From assembly GCF_014779555.2 (NCBI RefSeq), contig NZ_CP094357.1, forward strand, positions 434,001 to 498,000: a stretch of 64,000 bases of DNA. The letters are read 5' to 3'. The DNA is from Lysobacter capsici. Its GTDB lineage: Bacteria > Pseudomonadota > Gammaproteobacteria > Xanthomonadales > Xanthomonadaceae. Shown piece by piece: positions 39,831-50,224 of the stretch. Below the pieces are notes generated by a model, which worked only from the letters and a program-made list of their open reading frames with translations, did not search any database and was not told the origin of the DNA. Within the stretch, counting starts at the first letter, position 1. The number at the start of each line of letters is the position of its first letter. Position numbers and translations under genes: made by a program.

Positions 39831-39915
39831 GAATGTGAGGCAACGCGGTCGCGGCTTACGTCGAATGTGTAGTGGCCCAGTCGCGGCTTGTGGCCGAAGG
39901 AAATCCAGTAGGACG
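39823..39915. repeat. Degenerate REP remnant with GAAATCCAGT tail, copy A
   Basis: TCGAATGTG...CGCGGTCGCGGCTTACG occurs twice in a row and ends AAGGAAATCCAGTAGGACGC. The same ending follows a similar remnant at 42418-42478. Confidence 0.6.
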
Positions 39916-40146
39916 CCGATCCCATCGGGGATGTCGGGCATGCGTATGAATTTGGGTTGCGACGGTGATCGCGCCACCTGGGACGGTCCTGATAGATACG
40001 CGTCGTTAAATCATGAAGTTCCCGACTTCGATAAATGCCACCTGACGTCTGGACGAGCGTTCCCCATTCTCAATGTCGGCAACACATAACGGCGACAATG
40101 CGTCGGGGCGAATGATCTCGCACGGCCACGGACAGGACGAATTTGT
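39916..40146. other. Upstream region of the beta-helix gene
   Basis: About 230 nt of moderate GC. The only signal I would credit is GGACAGGA upstream of ATG 40147, a possible ribosome site. The promoter is not identified. Confidence 0.4.
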
Positions 40147-41790
40147 ATGAAAAGACGAAAGTTCATAACAGCGCCGTTGGCCATGACGGCTGCGGCTGCT
40201 GCTGCTGCATTGAGCAGTGGGAGCTCGGTAGCGCAACAAACGGTGCTTATCGATGCCAACGACGTGGGCTATTCGCCCACGGACGGTAGCGTCACGCCGC
40301 GCTCGGTCCAGGGGCGTTTGCGCGAGATGCTCAGCGTTAAGGACTTCGGAGCGATCGGGGACGGCACCACCGACGATTCGGCAGCTTTCGCCCAAGCCGC
40401 AACTACGACTGGACAAGTCTATGTGCCGGAAGGCGACTACACCGTTGCAATAGCACCGGCCTTGGGAAAGTTCTTCGGCCCTGGGCGGGTCAAGGTCGGC
40501 TCGACGCGTGTATATGTCCATCCCTTGCCTGGTCCGGTCAATGCGATCTACGCGGACGTCTTTGGACTGGGGTCGAACGAAGGCGTGGATTCATCCGCGG
40601 CACTGCAAGCGGCGGTGGACTATGCCAACGATCGCGCCATCGCGCTGGAGTTGCCGGCGGGCCGCAGGATTCGCGTGGACTCCACGGTTGTGGTCAAGCT
40701 TGGCGCGGCAGCGGTAGGAGACCCGCCTCGCAGATTCCTGTTGAAGGGCAACAACTGCGAAATCATGGCTAATGTGGCTGGCCCGGCACTGCGCTTGCAA
40801 CCGCAATGCCCGGTCGGCGGCACGCCGGGTTTGGAAGTGGGCTATTTCCAGATCGATAACCTACGTTTCAACGGCTATTTCGCCAGCCAAAACGGCCTGA
40901 TCGGTCGCAGCGCGATTCAGATCGGCGAAGTCGGCAAAAAGTTCGCCGGTTTCCAGAAGTGCCAACTACGGGACGTGTTCGCTCTGGGCTTCAATACGCC
41001 GACGATAAGACTCGTTGGTGCGTTGACGCGGATGATAAATTTCGATCGAGTTGTGGTCAACGACGGTGGTCTGGAGATCGCGACCCACGAAAACAATTCG
41101 TTCATCGGAGACTTGGATTTCAACAATTGCCAGTTCGGTGGCACCGTGACCAATCCACCACTCAAGATCGAATCCGCAGCAACCGGGGCAGCCAGTGAGA
41201 TCCGCGGCATTCGCTTCTTTGGCACGATCTTCTATGGTTCGGGTACGTTGATCTACGCGCACAAGAATGGTCGAATCGGCGATCTATGGTTCAACTCGAT
41301 TCAGTGGGAAGGCAGCAGCAATCCAGTGGGCGCCCATGCCCTGTGGATTGTGGTAGACGACACGGCCGACTTGTTCCAAATATTCATCGACAACCCTTAT
41401 GTTGTCGGATTTAACGGCAATGCGATGCTGTTCGAGCGTTTCGGAGCAGCTCGGGTCAAGGCTGTCTCGGTGCGCGGCGCGAAGATTAACGAGATCATGA
41501 CCGCGCAATACCGGCCTATCGTGTTGACCCAATTCGACGATACTTCGATCCTGGATTGCGATTTCTTCGGCCAGATCGCCGCGGATTCCTGCGTCTCGGT
41601 TTACAACGCCAAGAACGTGATTATCAGCCGTTGCCGCTCGATGCCCAATATCGCAACCCCGTACTTCACCGAGATCAGCGGGACCTCCGATCGTGTGCTG
41701 GTAGCGAACAACATCGCTGATACACGGGTGAGCTTCATCGCGAATTCGGCTGCGGGCAGCGTCGTCAGCGACAACAACATCAACTTCTGA
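40147..41790 (+). CDS. Tat-exported right-handed beta-helix protein (pectate-lyase-3/tailspike-like)
   Basis: The 547-residue protein begins KRRKFITAPLAMTAAAAAAA, a twin-arginine-type signal with a cleavage candidate after SSVAQ. It is followed by RSVQGRLREMLSVKDFGAIG then DGTTDDSAAF, the pectate-lyase-3 opening common in phage tailspikes and tail fibres. Asn-rich strand turns (NNCQFGG, NNIADT, SDNNINF) indicate many parallel beta-helix coils. Such proteins bind or cleave polysaccharide; catalytic residues cannot be assigned. The local sequence is less GC-biased than neighbouring housekeeping genes, which suggests transfer. It stands alone among decayed fragments. Confidence 0.8.
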   Translation: MKRRKFITAPLAMTAAAAAAALSSGSSVAQQTVLIDANDVGYSPTDGSVTPRSVQGRLREMLSVKDFGAIGDGTTDDSAAFAQAATTTGQVYVPEGDYTVAIAPALGKFFGPGRVKVGSTRVYVHPLPGPVNAIYADVFGLGSNEGVDSSAALQAAVDYANDRAIALELPAGRRIRVDSTVVVKLGAAAVGDPPRRFLLKGNNCEIMANVAGPALRLQPQCPVGGTPGLEVGYFQIDNLRFNGYFASQNGLIGRSAIQIGEVGKKFAGFQKCQLRDVFALGFNTPTIRLVGALTRMINFDRVVVNDGGLEIATHENNSFIGDLDFNNCQFGGTVTNPPLKIESAATGAASEIRGIRFFGTIFYGSGTLIYAHKNGRIGDLWFNSIQWEGSSNPVGAHALWIVVDDTADLFQIFIDNPYVVGFNGNAMLFERFGAARVKAVSVRGAKINEIMTAQYRPIVLTQFDDTSILDCDFFGQIAADSCVSVYNAKNVIISRCRSMPNIATPYFTEISGTSDRVLVANNIADTRVSFIANSAAGSVVSDNNINF

Positions 41791-41803
41791 CGCAGTTCCA
41801 TGC

Positions 41804-42163
41804 GTGGAGGTTACGACCGGTGGCGTCTTGTCCACCTTCGGTGAATCGATTGATGGAGTGATCGTAAGTGCTCGGCAACCCGATGGGAGTTGTCGCCGGC
41901 GACGCGGCCGTGTGGTGTACCGAGGCGAGGACAGCCACATCTTCGAACGGGTCGACTGGAGCGGCCAATGGCTGCTCAACGATTTGAGCGCCACCCGCGG
42001 CACGTTGAAAGCGAACGCCGGTCCGATGGGCTTCGTCGACGCGAATGGAGCGGCGTGAATCGTGTACCGCGGCGACGAGTACATGCAGCCGCAGGCGAGC
42101 GACGACAATATGCTGCATGAATTGTTCTACAGCGGCGGTCAGTGGTTGCATCGCGACCTGTAA
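41804..42163 (+). pseudogene. Broken lectin-like repeat gene (VYRG...HI.E repeat family)
   Basis: Two tandem repeats of the type VVYRGEDSHIFERVDWSGQW-LLNDLSA and IVYRGDEYMQP...LHELFYSGGQW-LHRDL are encoded, typical of secreted PLL-like lectin or propeller domains. The frame is interrupted by TGA at 42056-42058, in the position where the repeat pattern expects Arg (CGA). It continues in the same frame to TAA 42161-42163. Upstream, GNPMGVVAGDA at 41874-41906 is in another frame, implying a frameshift near 41905. The gene therefore has at least two lesions and no intact 5' end. It lies 14 nt after the beta-helix gene. Confidence 0.7.
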
Positions 42164-42361
42164 GCGCGGTGCGAAACGCGGGGCGGGCGCGGATCCATGC
42201 GGTGCGGCGCCCGGATTTGCGATCGCGACGATTCACCGACTATGGCTGGATGCAGCGAGCGCGCAGCGCGGTTGCCCCCATCCTTGGTCGCGCATTGCGA
42301 CCCGCGCGGCCCGGCGATTGAGCCCGGGCCGGCCGATCCGAGATCGCAAGGAGAGATTCAG
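42164..42361. other. Gap, no gene seen
   Basis: About 200 nt between the lectin pseudogene and the next fragment. It ends with the strong ribosome site AAGGAGAG at 42348-42355. Confidence 0.4.
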
Positions 42362-42730
42362 ATGAAGTTCACAACCATCGGCAAGTTCAGCAGCAAGTCC
42401 GATTCCGCCGTCAATTTCGGGCTTGCGTCGAATGTGGGTTACGCGGTCGCGGCTTATGGCTTAAGGAAATCCAGTGGGACGCCGCTACTACGCGGTTGTC
42501 GAGCCTGCGCATTGATTGTGGTTGCGGTGGTGATCGCGCGGGTGGCGAATAAACCGCGTCCAGGCGCCAACCTCCCGCCGGGAACGCGAACCATGACGGA
42601 TTGGCCTCAGCCGTGGTCGACTGATCACTGCCGCGGTAATTGCGAATCGAAGTGGCGGGCGGGTTACCGCCGGGTCGTGCAAGCGATCGCGAACATCGCG
42701 CAGCAGTCGTTCGCATCTCAGGTGACGTGA
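42362..42730 (+). pseudogene. Gene 5' fragment with strong ribosome site, disrupted by a REP remnant
   Basis: AAGGAGAG at 42348-42355 precedes ATG 42362, which begins MKFTTIGKFSSKSDSAVNF. At about 42418 the sequence becomes a degenerate REP (TCGAATGTGGGTTACGCGGT) and the frame runs on to 42730 as compositionally odd protein, overlapping the 3' end of the convergent kinase gene by 13 nt. The most economical reading is a real translation start whose gene body was replaced. A genuine 122-residue protein cannot be excluded. Confidence 0.4.
42418..42478. repeat. Degenerate REP remnant with GAAATCCAGT tail, copy B
   Basis: GCGTCGAATGTGGGTTACGC then GGTCGCGGCTTATG, ending AAGGAAATCCAGTGGGACGC. It is parallel to copy A at 39823-39915. 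Confidence 0.6.
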
Positions 42731-44034
42731 TCACCCCGCGGCGCCAGACCGAGTTCGACCCGCGTGTCTCCATCCTCAGCCTGGATCCGCAGGCCGATCC
42801 GATAGCGTTCGCACAGGCGGCGCACGATCGCCAGGCCGAGTCCGAGGCCGGCGCTGCCTTCGCGGCGCTGAAACGGTCGGTGCAGGGTCGCGAGCAAATC
42901 CGGTTCGATCGCGTGCCCGCTGTTGACGATGTTGAAGCTTGCGCGGTCTCGGCTTTGCGTATGCTCGATCCAGATACGCACCACGCCGGCTTCGGTGTGC
43001 GCGAAGGCGTTGCCGATCAGGTTCGACAACAGGATGTGCAATACCGATTCGGGCAGCACGCTGCGGATGTCGGGCGGCACCTGGACATCGAGTTCGATCG
43101 GTTTTCCTTCCAGCAGCACCGCCTGATCCAGGATGACCCGCTCCAGCAATGGCAGCACGGCAACGGGATCGCCCGTTCGAGCCGACTCTTGCGACTCGCG
43201 GGCCAGACTCAGCAGCGTGCCGACGGTCTGCTCAAGCTGCGATGCCGACTGGCGCAGATGCATCAGATGCTGGCGTCCGGCCGGCGACAGCCCGGGTTCG
43301 TCGAGCAGGCGCTCGCTGGTGCTGACGATCACCGCGAGCGGCGTGCGCAGTTCATGACTGGCGTCGCGAGTGAATTCCTGCTCGCGCTCGATGAAGGTGC
43401 GGATGCGGTCGATCAGCTCGGCGACGCCTTGCGCGACCAGGCCGACTTCGTCGTCGGCGCGCTCGGGTATCGGCAGCACCGGCAGATGCTGCGGCGTGAT
43501 TGAGCCGACCTGCGCGGCCAGTCGCGCCAGCGGCGCCGCGGTCCGTCGCGCCAGCCAGTAAGCGATCAACAGCGCCAACGCGAACACCGCGACCGCCGAC
43601 CAGGCCAGTAATTGCAGGATGCGGTCGCGCATCGGCCGGACCACCAACTGCTGGCTGACTTCGGCGACCAGCCATGCGTTCGCGGCGGGGGCGGAAGCCT
43701 GCAGGGTCTTGAGGTGGTAATGACGGCCATCGCGCCCGGCGTATTCATGACGCCAGGGTTCGTCCTGATAAGGCGAACGCAAGTCGTCGGGGAACTGCGC
43801 TACGCTGGTGTACACCTTCATGTACGGGCTGCGCGGTGTCTCCCAGCGGCCATCGTGCCGACGCGCGCGCATCAGGGCCGCGGCTTCCTGTCGCAACGCG
43901 GCGTCGAAGAAGGCGTCTTCGGTCGCATACATGAACACCATCGCGTACAGGCCGAACACGCCGGCGACGAGCACGGCGAATCCGCCGAAGGCGATCATCA
44001 GGCGATTGCGCATGCGCCGGCGCGGTCGTTTCAT
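42718..44034 (-). CDS. Sensor histidine kinase
   Basis: From ATG 44034 the protein has 438 residues. Membrane helices lie at about 13-35 and 143-165 and flank a periplasmic sensor of about 105 residues. A HAMP domain follows (LARRTAAPLARLAAQVGSI). The phospho-acceptor box is FTRDASHELRTPLAVIVST, and the ATPase has N-box NLIGNAFAHTEAG and G-box GLGLGLAIVRRL. The signal sensed is unknown. The start overlaps the response-regulator stop as ATGA, so the pair is coupled. Confidence 0.93.
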   Translation of the reverse strand: MKRPRRRMRNRLMIAFGGFAVLVAGVFGLYAMVFMYATEDAFFDAALRQEAAALMRARRHDGRWETPRSPYMKVYTSVAQFPDDLRSPYQDEPWRHEYAGRDGRHYHLKTLQASAPAANAWLVAEVSQQLVVRPMRDRILQLLAWSAVAVFALALLIAYWLARRTAAPLARLAAQVGSITPQHLPVLPIPERADDEVGLVAQGVAELIDRIRTFIEREQEFTRDASHELRTPLAVIVSTSERLLDEPGLSPAGRQHLMHLRQSASQLEQTVGTLLSLARESQESARTGDPVAVLPLLERVILDQAVLLEGKPIELDVQVPPDIRSVLPESVLHILLSNLIGNAFAHTEAGVVRIWIEHTQSRDRASFNIVNSGHAIEPDLLATLHRPFQRREGSAGLGLGLAIVRRLCERYRIGLRIQAEDGDTRVELGLAPRGDHVT

Positions 44035-44717
44035 GGGCGCTCGCGCAGCTTGAAACCGACGCCGTGCACGGTGTGCAGCATCGGCCACGCGAAGGGTTTA
44101 TCGAGCGCTTGCCGCAGCAGGTACAGATGCGAACGCAGCGGATCGGACTGCGGCACGTCATCGCCCCACAAGCGCTGCATGAGTTCGCTGCGGGTGAGGG
44201 TGCGGGGCCAGGCTTCGGCAAGAATCAGCAGGATGCGGTACGCGGTGTGGTGCAACTCGAGCGTCGCGCCATCGCGCTGTGCGCTGTTGCTGCGGCGATC
44301 GATGCTGAGCGGACCGATCCGCAGCAGATGGTGCTCGCCGCCGCGATGACGCTGCGACAGCGCGAGGCAGCGGGCGAGCAATTCCTCGCCCGCGAACGGC
44401 TTGACCAGGTAATCGTCGGCGCCGGCCTCGAAGCCCTTGAGTTTATCGGCGAGGGTGTCGCGGGCGGTGAGCATCAGCACCGGGATGCGGCGGTCGGCGC
44501 GCTCGCGCAACTGCGCGCATACGCGAAGGCCGTCCAGGCCGGGTAAGTTGAGATCCAGCACCAATACGTCGGGTGGATCGTCCAGCGCCAGGCGCAGACC
44601 GGTGCGGCCATCGGCGGCGAAGTCCGCCCGATGGCCGTGCGACTCGAACATCGCCGCCATCGCCGTGCGCAGCGGCAGATGATCTTCGACCACGAGGATG
44701 CGCAGACGCTCCACCAT
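44031..44717 (-). CDS. OmpR/PhoB-family response regulator
   Basis: The 228-residue protein has a receiver domain with acidic pair ED (11-12), phospho-acceptor Asp55 in LVLDLNLPG and the conserved Lys in DDYLVKPF. The C-terminal winged helix has LTRSELMQRLWGDD and SHLYLLRQALDKP. It lies 6 nt after the DJ-1-like gene and overlaps the kinase, so all three form one operon. Confidence 0.94.
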   Translation of the reverse strand: MVERLRILVVEDHLPLRTAMAAMFESHGHRADFAADGRTGLRLALDDPPDVLVLDLNLPGLDGLRVCAQLRERADRRIPVLMLTARDTLADKLKGFEAGADDYLVKPFAGEELLARCLALSQRHRGGEHHLLRIGPLSIDRRSNSAQRDGATLELHHTAYRILLILAEAWPRTLTRSELMQRLWGDDVPQSDPLRSHLYLLRQALDKPFAWPMLHTVHGVGFKLRERP

Positions 44718-44723
44718 CGACGC

Positions 44724-45839
44724 TCAGCTTCCGATGCGCTGCAACAGTTGTTTAGCTTCGGCCATGTTGGGATGGCTTTCCAGTACTTCGCCGGTCAGCG
44801 ATCGCGCGCGTTCGCGATCGCCCAGCCGCAGGTGCGCCTCGGCCATGCCCAGGCGCAGTTGCGGTTCGGGCATGTACGGCGCGGCCAGCTGCATGATCGC
44901 CAGCGCGTCGCGGGTGGCGGCCAGGTCCTGTGTGGCCTGCGATTGGTAGTAGCCGAGCAGGCCGATCAGTTGCACGTGATAGGTATCGCGATCGTCGGCC
45001 AGGGCCTGGCGCACGGCCGCGGATTCGCCGTTTAATGCGCGCTGCACCAAGGTCATGGTGCGTTCGTCGCGCCAGGGCGTGCGCGCCTTGGGCTGACGGC
45101 CGAGCGCGCTGACGATGGCTTCGGCGACCGCGGGTGTCGAGTACGGGTTCTGCCCGGTGATCAGGCGGCCGTCGACGACCAGCTTAGGCATCATCAACGC
45201 CGCTTCCTGCCATTGCGCGCCACGCGCCTTGAGCGCGTCTTCGAGCTGGAAGCGGTATTGCTTCGCCCAACGCTTGCCGAACACGGCTTCCTCTTCGTTG
45301 CTGAAACCGGTCATGCGCTTGCCGTCGACCAGCCATGCGCCGTTGCCGAGCCGCACATCGACCAGCGCGGCCGGGCCGTGACACACCGCCGCGACCACGC
45401 CGCCGCGTTGGTAGATGTCCGCCACCACGCGCTGCAAGGCCTGGTCGGCGGGCAGATCGAACATCGCGCCCTTGCCGCCGACCACGTAGACCGCGGCATA
45501 GTCGGCGGCCTTGAGCTCGCCGGTCTTGCGCGTGGCCGCGAGCTGCGCGGTCGCGCCGGCATCGGCGAGCAGGCTCGCGTTGAACGCTTCGGTCGCGTCG
45601 TATTTGTCGGCTTCGACGCGGCCGCCGTTCGGGCTGGCGACGTCGATGGCATAGCCGTTGTCGCGGAAGATCAGATAGGCCTGGGCGAATTCGTCCATCT
45701 CGAAGCCGGGCTGGGTCTTGCCCTGGTCGCGGCCTTCGCCGCTGACCACGATCAGGATCTTGTCGGCGGCCATCGCGGGCACGGCGGCGAGCAGCAACGA
45801 CAAGGCGAGGACGGCGCGGCGAATACGGTGTGGGGTCAT
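44724..45839 (-). CDS. Exported DJ-1/PfpI-domain protein with TPR-like C-terminus
   Basis: From ATG 45839 the protein has 371 residues with a Sec signal peptide (MTPHRIRRAVLALSLLLAAV, cleavage after AMA). Residues 25-250 form a DJ-1/PfpI (type 1 glutamine-amidotransferase-like) domain with the nucleophile elbow AAVCHGPAALVDV and VVGGKGAMFDLP, similar to Hsp31-type proteins. The C-terminal 110 residues are helical with a TPR-like repeat (PQLRLGMAEAHLRLGDRERA). The periplasmic location and TPR tail are unusual for DJ-1 proteins. It is first in the operon with the two-component genes. Confidence 0.85.
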   Translation of the reverse strand: MTPHRIRRAVLALSLLLAAVPAMAADKILIVVSGEGRDQGKTQPGFEMDEFAQAYLIFRDNGYAIDVASPNGGRVEADKYDATEAFNASLLADAGATAQLAATRKTGELKAADYAAVYVVGGKGAMFDLPADQALQRVVADIYQRGGVVAAVCHGPAALVDVRLGNGAWLVDGKRMTGFSNEEEAVFGKRWAKQYRFQLEDALKARGAQWQEAALMMPKLVVDGRLITGQNPYSTPAVAEAIVSALGRQPKARTPWRDERTMTLVQRALNGESAAVRQALADDRDTYHVQLIGLLGYYQSQATQDLAATRDALAIMQLAAPYMPEPQLRLGMAEAHLRLGDRERARSLTGEVLESHPNMAEAKQLLQRIGS

Positions 45840-45930
45840 GGAGGCGATCTCGGCGAGAGGGAGCCTCAGTCTCGGCACGGGCTGTGAATCAAACTTCAAA
45901 TACCGCGCAGCCGCGCCGACCCCGATGCGA

Positions 45931-46665
45931 TCAACCGGTCTTGCGGAACGTCACCACCAGCACATCGCGATGCGCTTCGCGTTGCGGATCCTGCGGCGTC
46001 ACCGCGGTGACGCCATGGAACACGCGCGCATCGTCGACCAGGGCGGCGTCGAGCGGCGCGGTCAGGGTGAAACTGCCCAGTTCGGTGCCGTCGGCGGTGT
46101 GGATGGTGGTGGTGCCGCTGAGGATGTTGTGGCGGTCGATCAACAGCACCAGCACATAGTCGACGCCGTCGCGATGCACGCCTTCGGGCGTGGGCTGGCC
46201 GTCTTCGTCGCCGCGCGCTTCGATGCGGAACTGGTGCAGCTCGATATGCCAGGCCTGCGTCTGCGGCGCGAGCGTGGAAAAGAAATCGCGGCAGAACCCG
46301 AGCACGGTGGTGAGACTGGCGCCGCCGGCGATGGCGTCGTGGACCGGTTCGAACCAGCGTTCGATGTCGCCTTGCAGGGCGTTGTAGTTGAGGCTTTGGT
46401 AATGCGGCTGATGCGGCTGGCGCTCGATCGCGCCGTCGCGGCCGGCGCGGAACACCGCATGCCGGCGGCGGCGGTGGCGGCCGACGCTGGCCAGGTACTG
46501 ATCGGGCGCCAGGTCGTTCCAACTGTCGGCGAACGCCGGCCAATCCTGTAGCGAGCCGTGCTGCAGCAGATGGCCGCGCATGGTCTCGCCGTCGACGAAG
46601 CAAAAGCCGTCGCCGCGCAGGGATTGGGCGAAGTCGTCGTGATCGGTGCGCGGGGCGGGGGACAT
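45931..46665 (-). CDS. 2OG-Fe dioxygenase family protein
   Basis: The 244-residue protein has the iron-binding HxD motif in GVHRDGVDYVLVLLIDR and a distal His in ARVFHGVTAVTP, followed by an Arg-containing end (REAHRDVLVVTFRK). It resembles the family that includes bacterial L-isoleucine 4-dioxygenase, so an amino-acid hydroxylase is plausible; the substrate is not known. It lies 91 nt upstream of the DJ-1-like gene, on the same strand. Confidence 0.8.
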   Translation of the reverse strand: MSPAPRTDHDDFAQSLRGDGFCFVDGETMRGHLLQHGSLQDWPAFADSWNDLAPDQYLASVGRHRRRRHAVFRAGRDGAIERQPHQPHYQSLNYNALQGDIERWFEPVHDAIAGGASLTTVLGFCRDFFSTLAPQTQAWHIELHQFRIEARGDEDGQPTPEGVHRDGVDYVLVLLIDRHNILSGTTTIHTADGTELGSFTLTAPLDAALVDDARVFHGVTAVTPQDPQREAHRDVLVVTFRKTG

Positions 46666-46760
46666 TCGCAACTCTTCGGGACAGCGGGGATGCGGCGGAG
46701 GACGTGGCGAACGCGATCTGCGTTCGCGAAGGACGGATGCGAACGACGTGCGCGAAAGAC

Positions 46761-47222
46761 TCAGCTGGGCAGGCCGGCCTGCGCGGAGCCGTCGAGCAGA
46801 CGCAGCACCACCTGCGCGCTGGCGTCTTCGGACGCCGCCAGCGCGGCCAGGACCAGCAAGGCCAGCACGCAGCCGAAGCCCAGCACCCAGGCCAGACTGC
46901 GCAGCCTGGGCTGGCGCGCCACATAGAACACGCCGTGCAGTACCCGGAAGACGATGAAGGCCATTGCCAGGCCGACGATCCAGTCGGTGGCCACGCCGGT
47001 CATCTGCGCGCCGATCACGCCGGCCGCGAACGGGGCGAAGGCTTCGAAGGCGTTGAGATGGGCGGCGTAGGCGGCATTGCAACGCGGGTTGTCCTGGCGG
47101 GTCTGCCAGCCGCGCGGGTCGCGGTTGTCGTAGCGCTTGCCGCTGGCCTTGGCGACGGCGACCCACAGGTACGGCAACAGCGCGGCGATCAGCACGCACC
47201 AGTAGGCGATGGACATGGACAT
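46761..47222 (-). CDS. MAPEG family membrane protein
   Basis: From ATG 47222 (ribosome site GAAGGAA five bases upstream) the protein has 153 residues. Four helices are evident. The MAPEG pattern includes YDNRDPRGWQ, NAAYAAHLNAFEAFAPFAAG and FRVLHGVFYVA. Bacterial members are of unclear function, with some glutathione-dependent. An ATG at 47240 is an alternative start. Confidence 0.85.
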   Translation of the reverse strand: MSMSIAYWCVLIAALLPYLWVAVAKASGKRYDNRDPRGWQTRQDNPRCNAAYAAHLNAFEAFAPFAAGVIGAQMTGVATDWIVGLAMAFIVFRVLHGVFYVARQPRLRSLAWVLGFGCVLALLVLAALAASEDASAQVVLRLLDGSAQAGLPS

Positions 47223-47269
47223 GCGTGTTCCTTCAGGCATACCGCGAGCCGCGGCTGCTAAAGCCTAGC

Positions 47270-47300
47270 GGAAAAAACCACGGCGCCCTTGGGCGCCGTC
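47270..47300 (-). terminator. Terminator of the M28 peptidase gene
   Basis: The stem ACGGCGCC / GGCGCCGT is followed leftward by GGTTTTTTCC. It lies about 60 nt past the stop at 47360. Confidence 0.88.
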
Positions 47301-47359
47301 GTCGGATCGCTGTGCGGCAAGGGTCGGCCCGTCGGGCCGGCCCTGCGCGCGGGCGCGGC

Positions 47360-49138
<1,779 letters not shown>

Positions 49139-49318
49139 GGTCGAGACCTCCAGGAGCGGCGCACGGGCCGGGGGTGGGGGAGGTCCATTCTAGGTGCTGC
49201 GGTTTGGCGGTGTTGTCCCGATCGGTTCGCCCGCCGAGCGGTCGGGCGCAATGCGAACGCCCCGCCCGGATCGCCGCGGCGGTGGCCGTGGCGACTCGGA
49301 CGGGGCGCGGGTGCGGCT

Positions 49319-49984
49319 TTACTCGGCCGGCGGGGTCGCGGTGTTGAACGCGATCGCGGTGGCGCCGCGGATCGGGCCGGTCTTGGCGGTGCTGTGGACG
49401 TACAGCTTCACTTCGCGCTCGAACACCAGCGCGCCGTCGACGCGCGCGTTCGGTCCGATGATCACGCGCGGGTCGCGCTGCTTGAGCAACTGGATGCCGT
49501 TGGGCTTGGTGTAGCGAATGCCGCCGCTGACGTGCGAGTCCACGCCGACGGTGAGGTCGCCGTTGACCGTCTCGATGCCGCCGGTGACGTCGGTGTCGAC
49601 CAGGCCGATCGCGCCGTTGACGGTTTCCAGGTCGCCGCGCACGGTGCCGCCGCGATCGACGAAGATGCTGCCGTTGACGGTTTCGATGCCGCCGTTCGCG
49701 GTCAGGTTGGTGCCGGCGCGGATGCTGCCGTTGACCGTTTCCAGGCCGCCGGTCTGGCTGCTGTTGCCGACGTTGATGCTGCCGTTGACCGTCTCGGCCT
49801 TGCCGACGCGGGCGCTGTCGCCGATCTTGATGCTGCCGTTGACGGTGTCCAGGTCGCCCTGGCGCTGGCTGGCTTCGACGTTGATGCTGCCGTTGACCTT
49901 GCTGATGCCCTCGTCGGCGAACGCCAGCGGCGAGGACAGGGCGATCAGGACCGACAGGCTGAGAGTGAGGCGGGTGCGCGTCAT
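49319..49984 (-). CDS. Exported ETVNGSI-repeat (beta-solenoid-like) protein
   Basis: From ATG 49984 the protein has 221 residues with a signal peptide cut near PLAFA-DE. The body is six or seven tandem units of about 18-20 residues with the core D/ETVNGSI (SKVNGSINV, DTVNGSIKIG, AETVNGSINVG, LETVNGSIRAG, IETVNGSIFVD, LETVNGAIGLV, IETVNGDLTVG). A C-terminal domain (VIIGPNARVDGALVFEREVK) resembles bactofilin or DUF4097-like solenoids. It is probably periplasmic or envelope-associated; the function is unknown. Confidence 0.78.
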   Translation of the reverse strand: MTRTRLTLSLSVLIALSSPLAFADEGISKVNGSINVEASQRQGDLDTVNGSIKIGDSARVGKAETVNGSINVGNSSQTGGLETVNGSIRAGTNLTANGGIETVNGSIFVDRGGTVRGDLETVNGAIGLVDTDVTGGIETVNGDLTVGVDSHVSGGIRYTKPNGIQLLKQRDPRVIIGPNARVDGALVFEREVKLYVHSTAKTGPIRGATAIAFNTATPPAE

Positions 49985-50224
49985 GGCGTGTTCCGTTGTC
50001 TGGTGGGCAAAGTCTGTGATGCGGCGAGCGTGCGATCGGTTTAAGCCGAATGCGTATTTCGTGATGTCGGTGGACACGGAGCGTGCCGGGCCAAGCACTA
50101 TCAAGCACTTGCGGAGGCAGCTTCGAACCCGTCGCCGCGTTCCCCGGGGCTTCATCGTCCGCTTCGCTACAATCGCAGAATCCGCCTGCGGCGGCCCCTG
50201 CCCCTGGTCATAGGAATCCCCCAC

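Noticed and set aside
39063-42717. Prophage or genomic-island call for the whole patch
   Set aside because: Only one phage-like domain is present; there is no integrase, attachment repeat, capsid or tail module, and the adjacent rrn has tRNAs only in its internal spacer.
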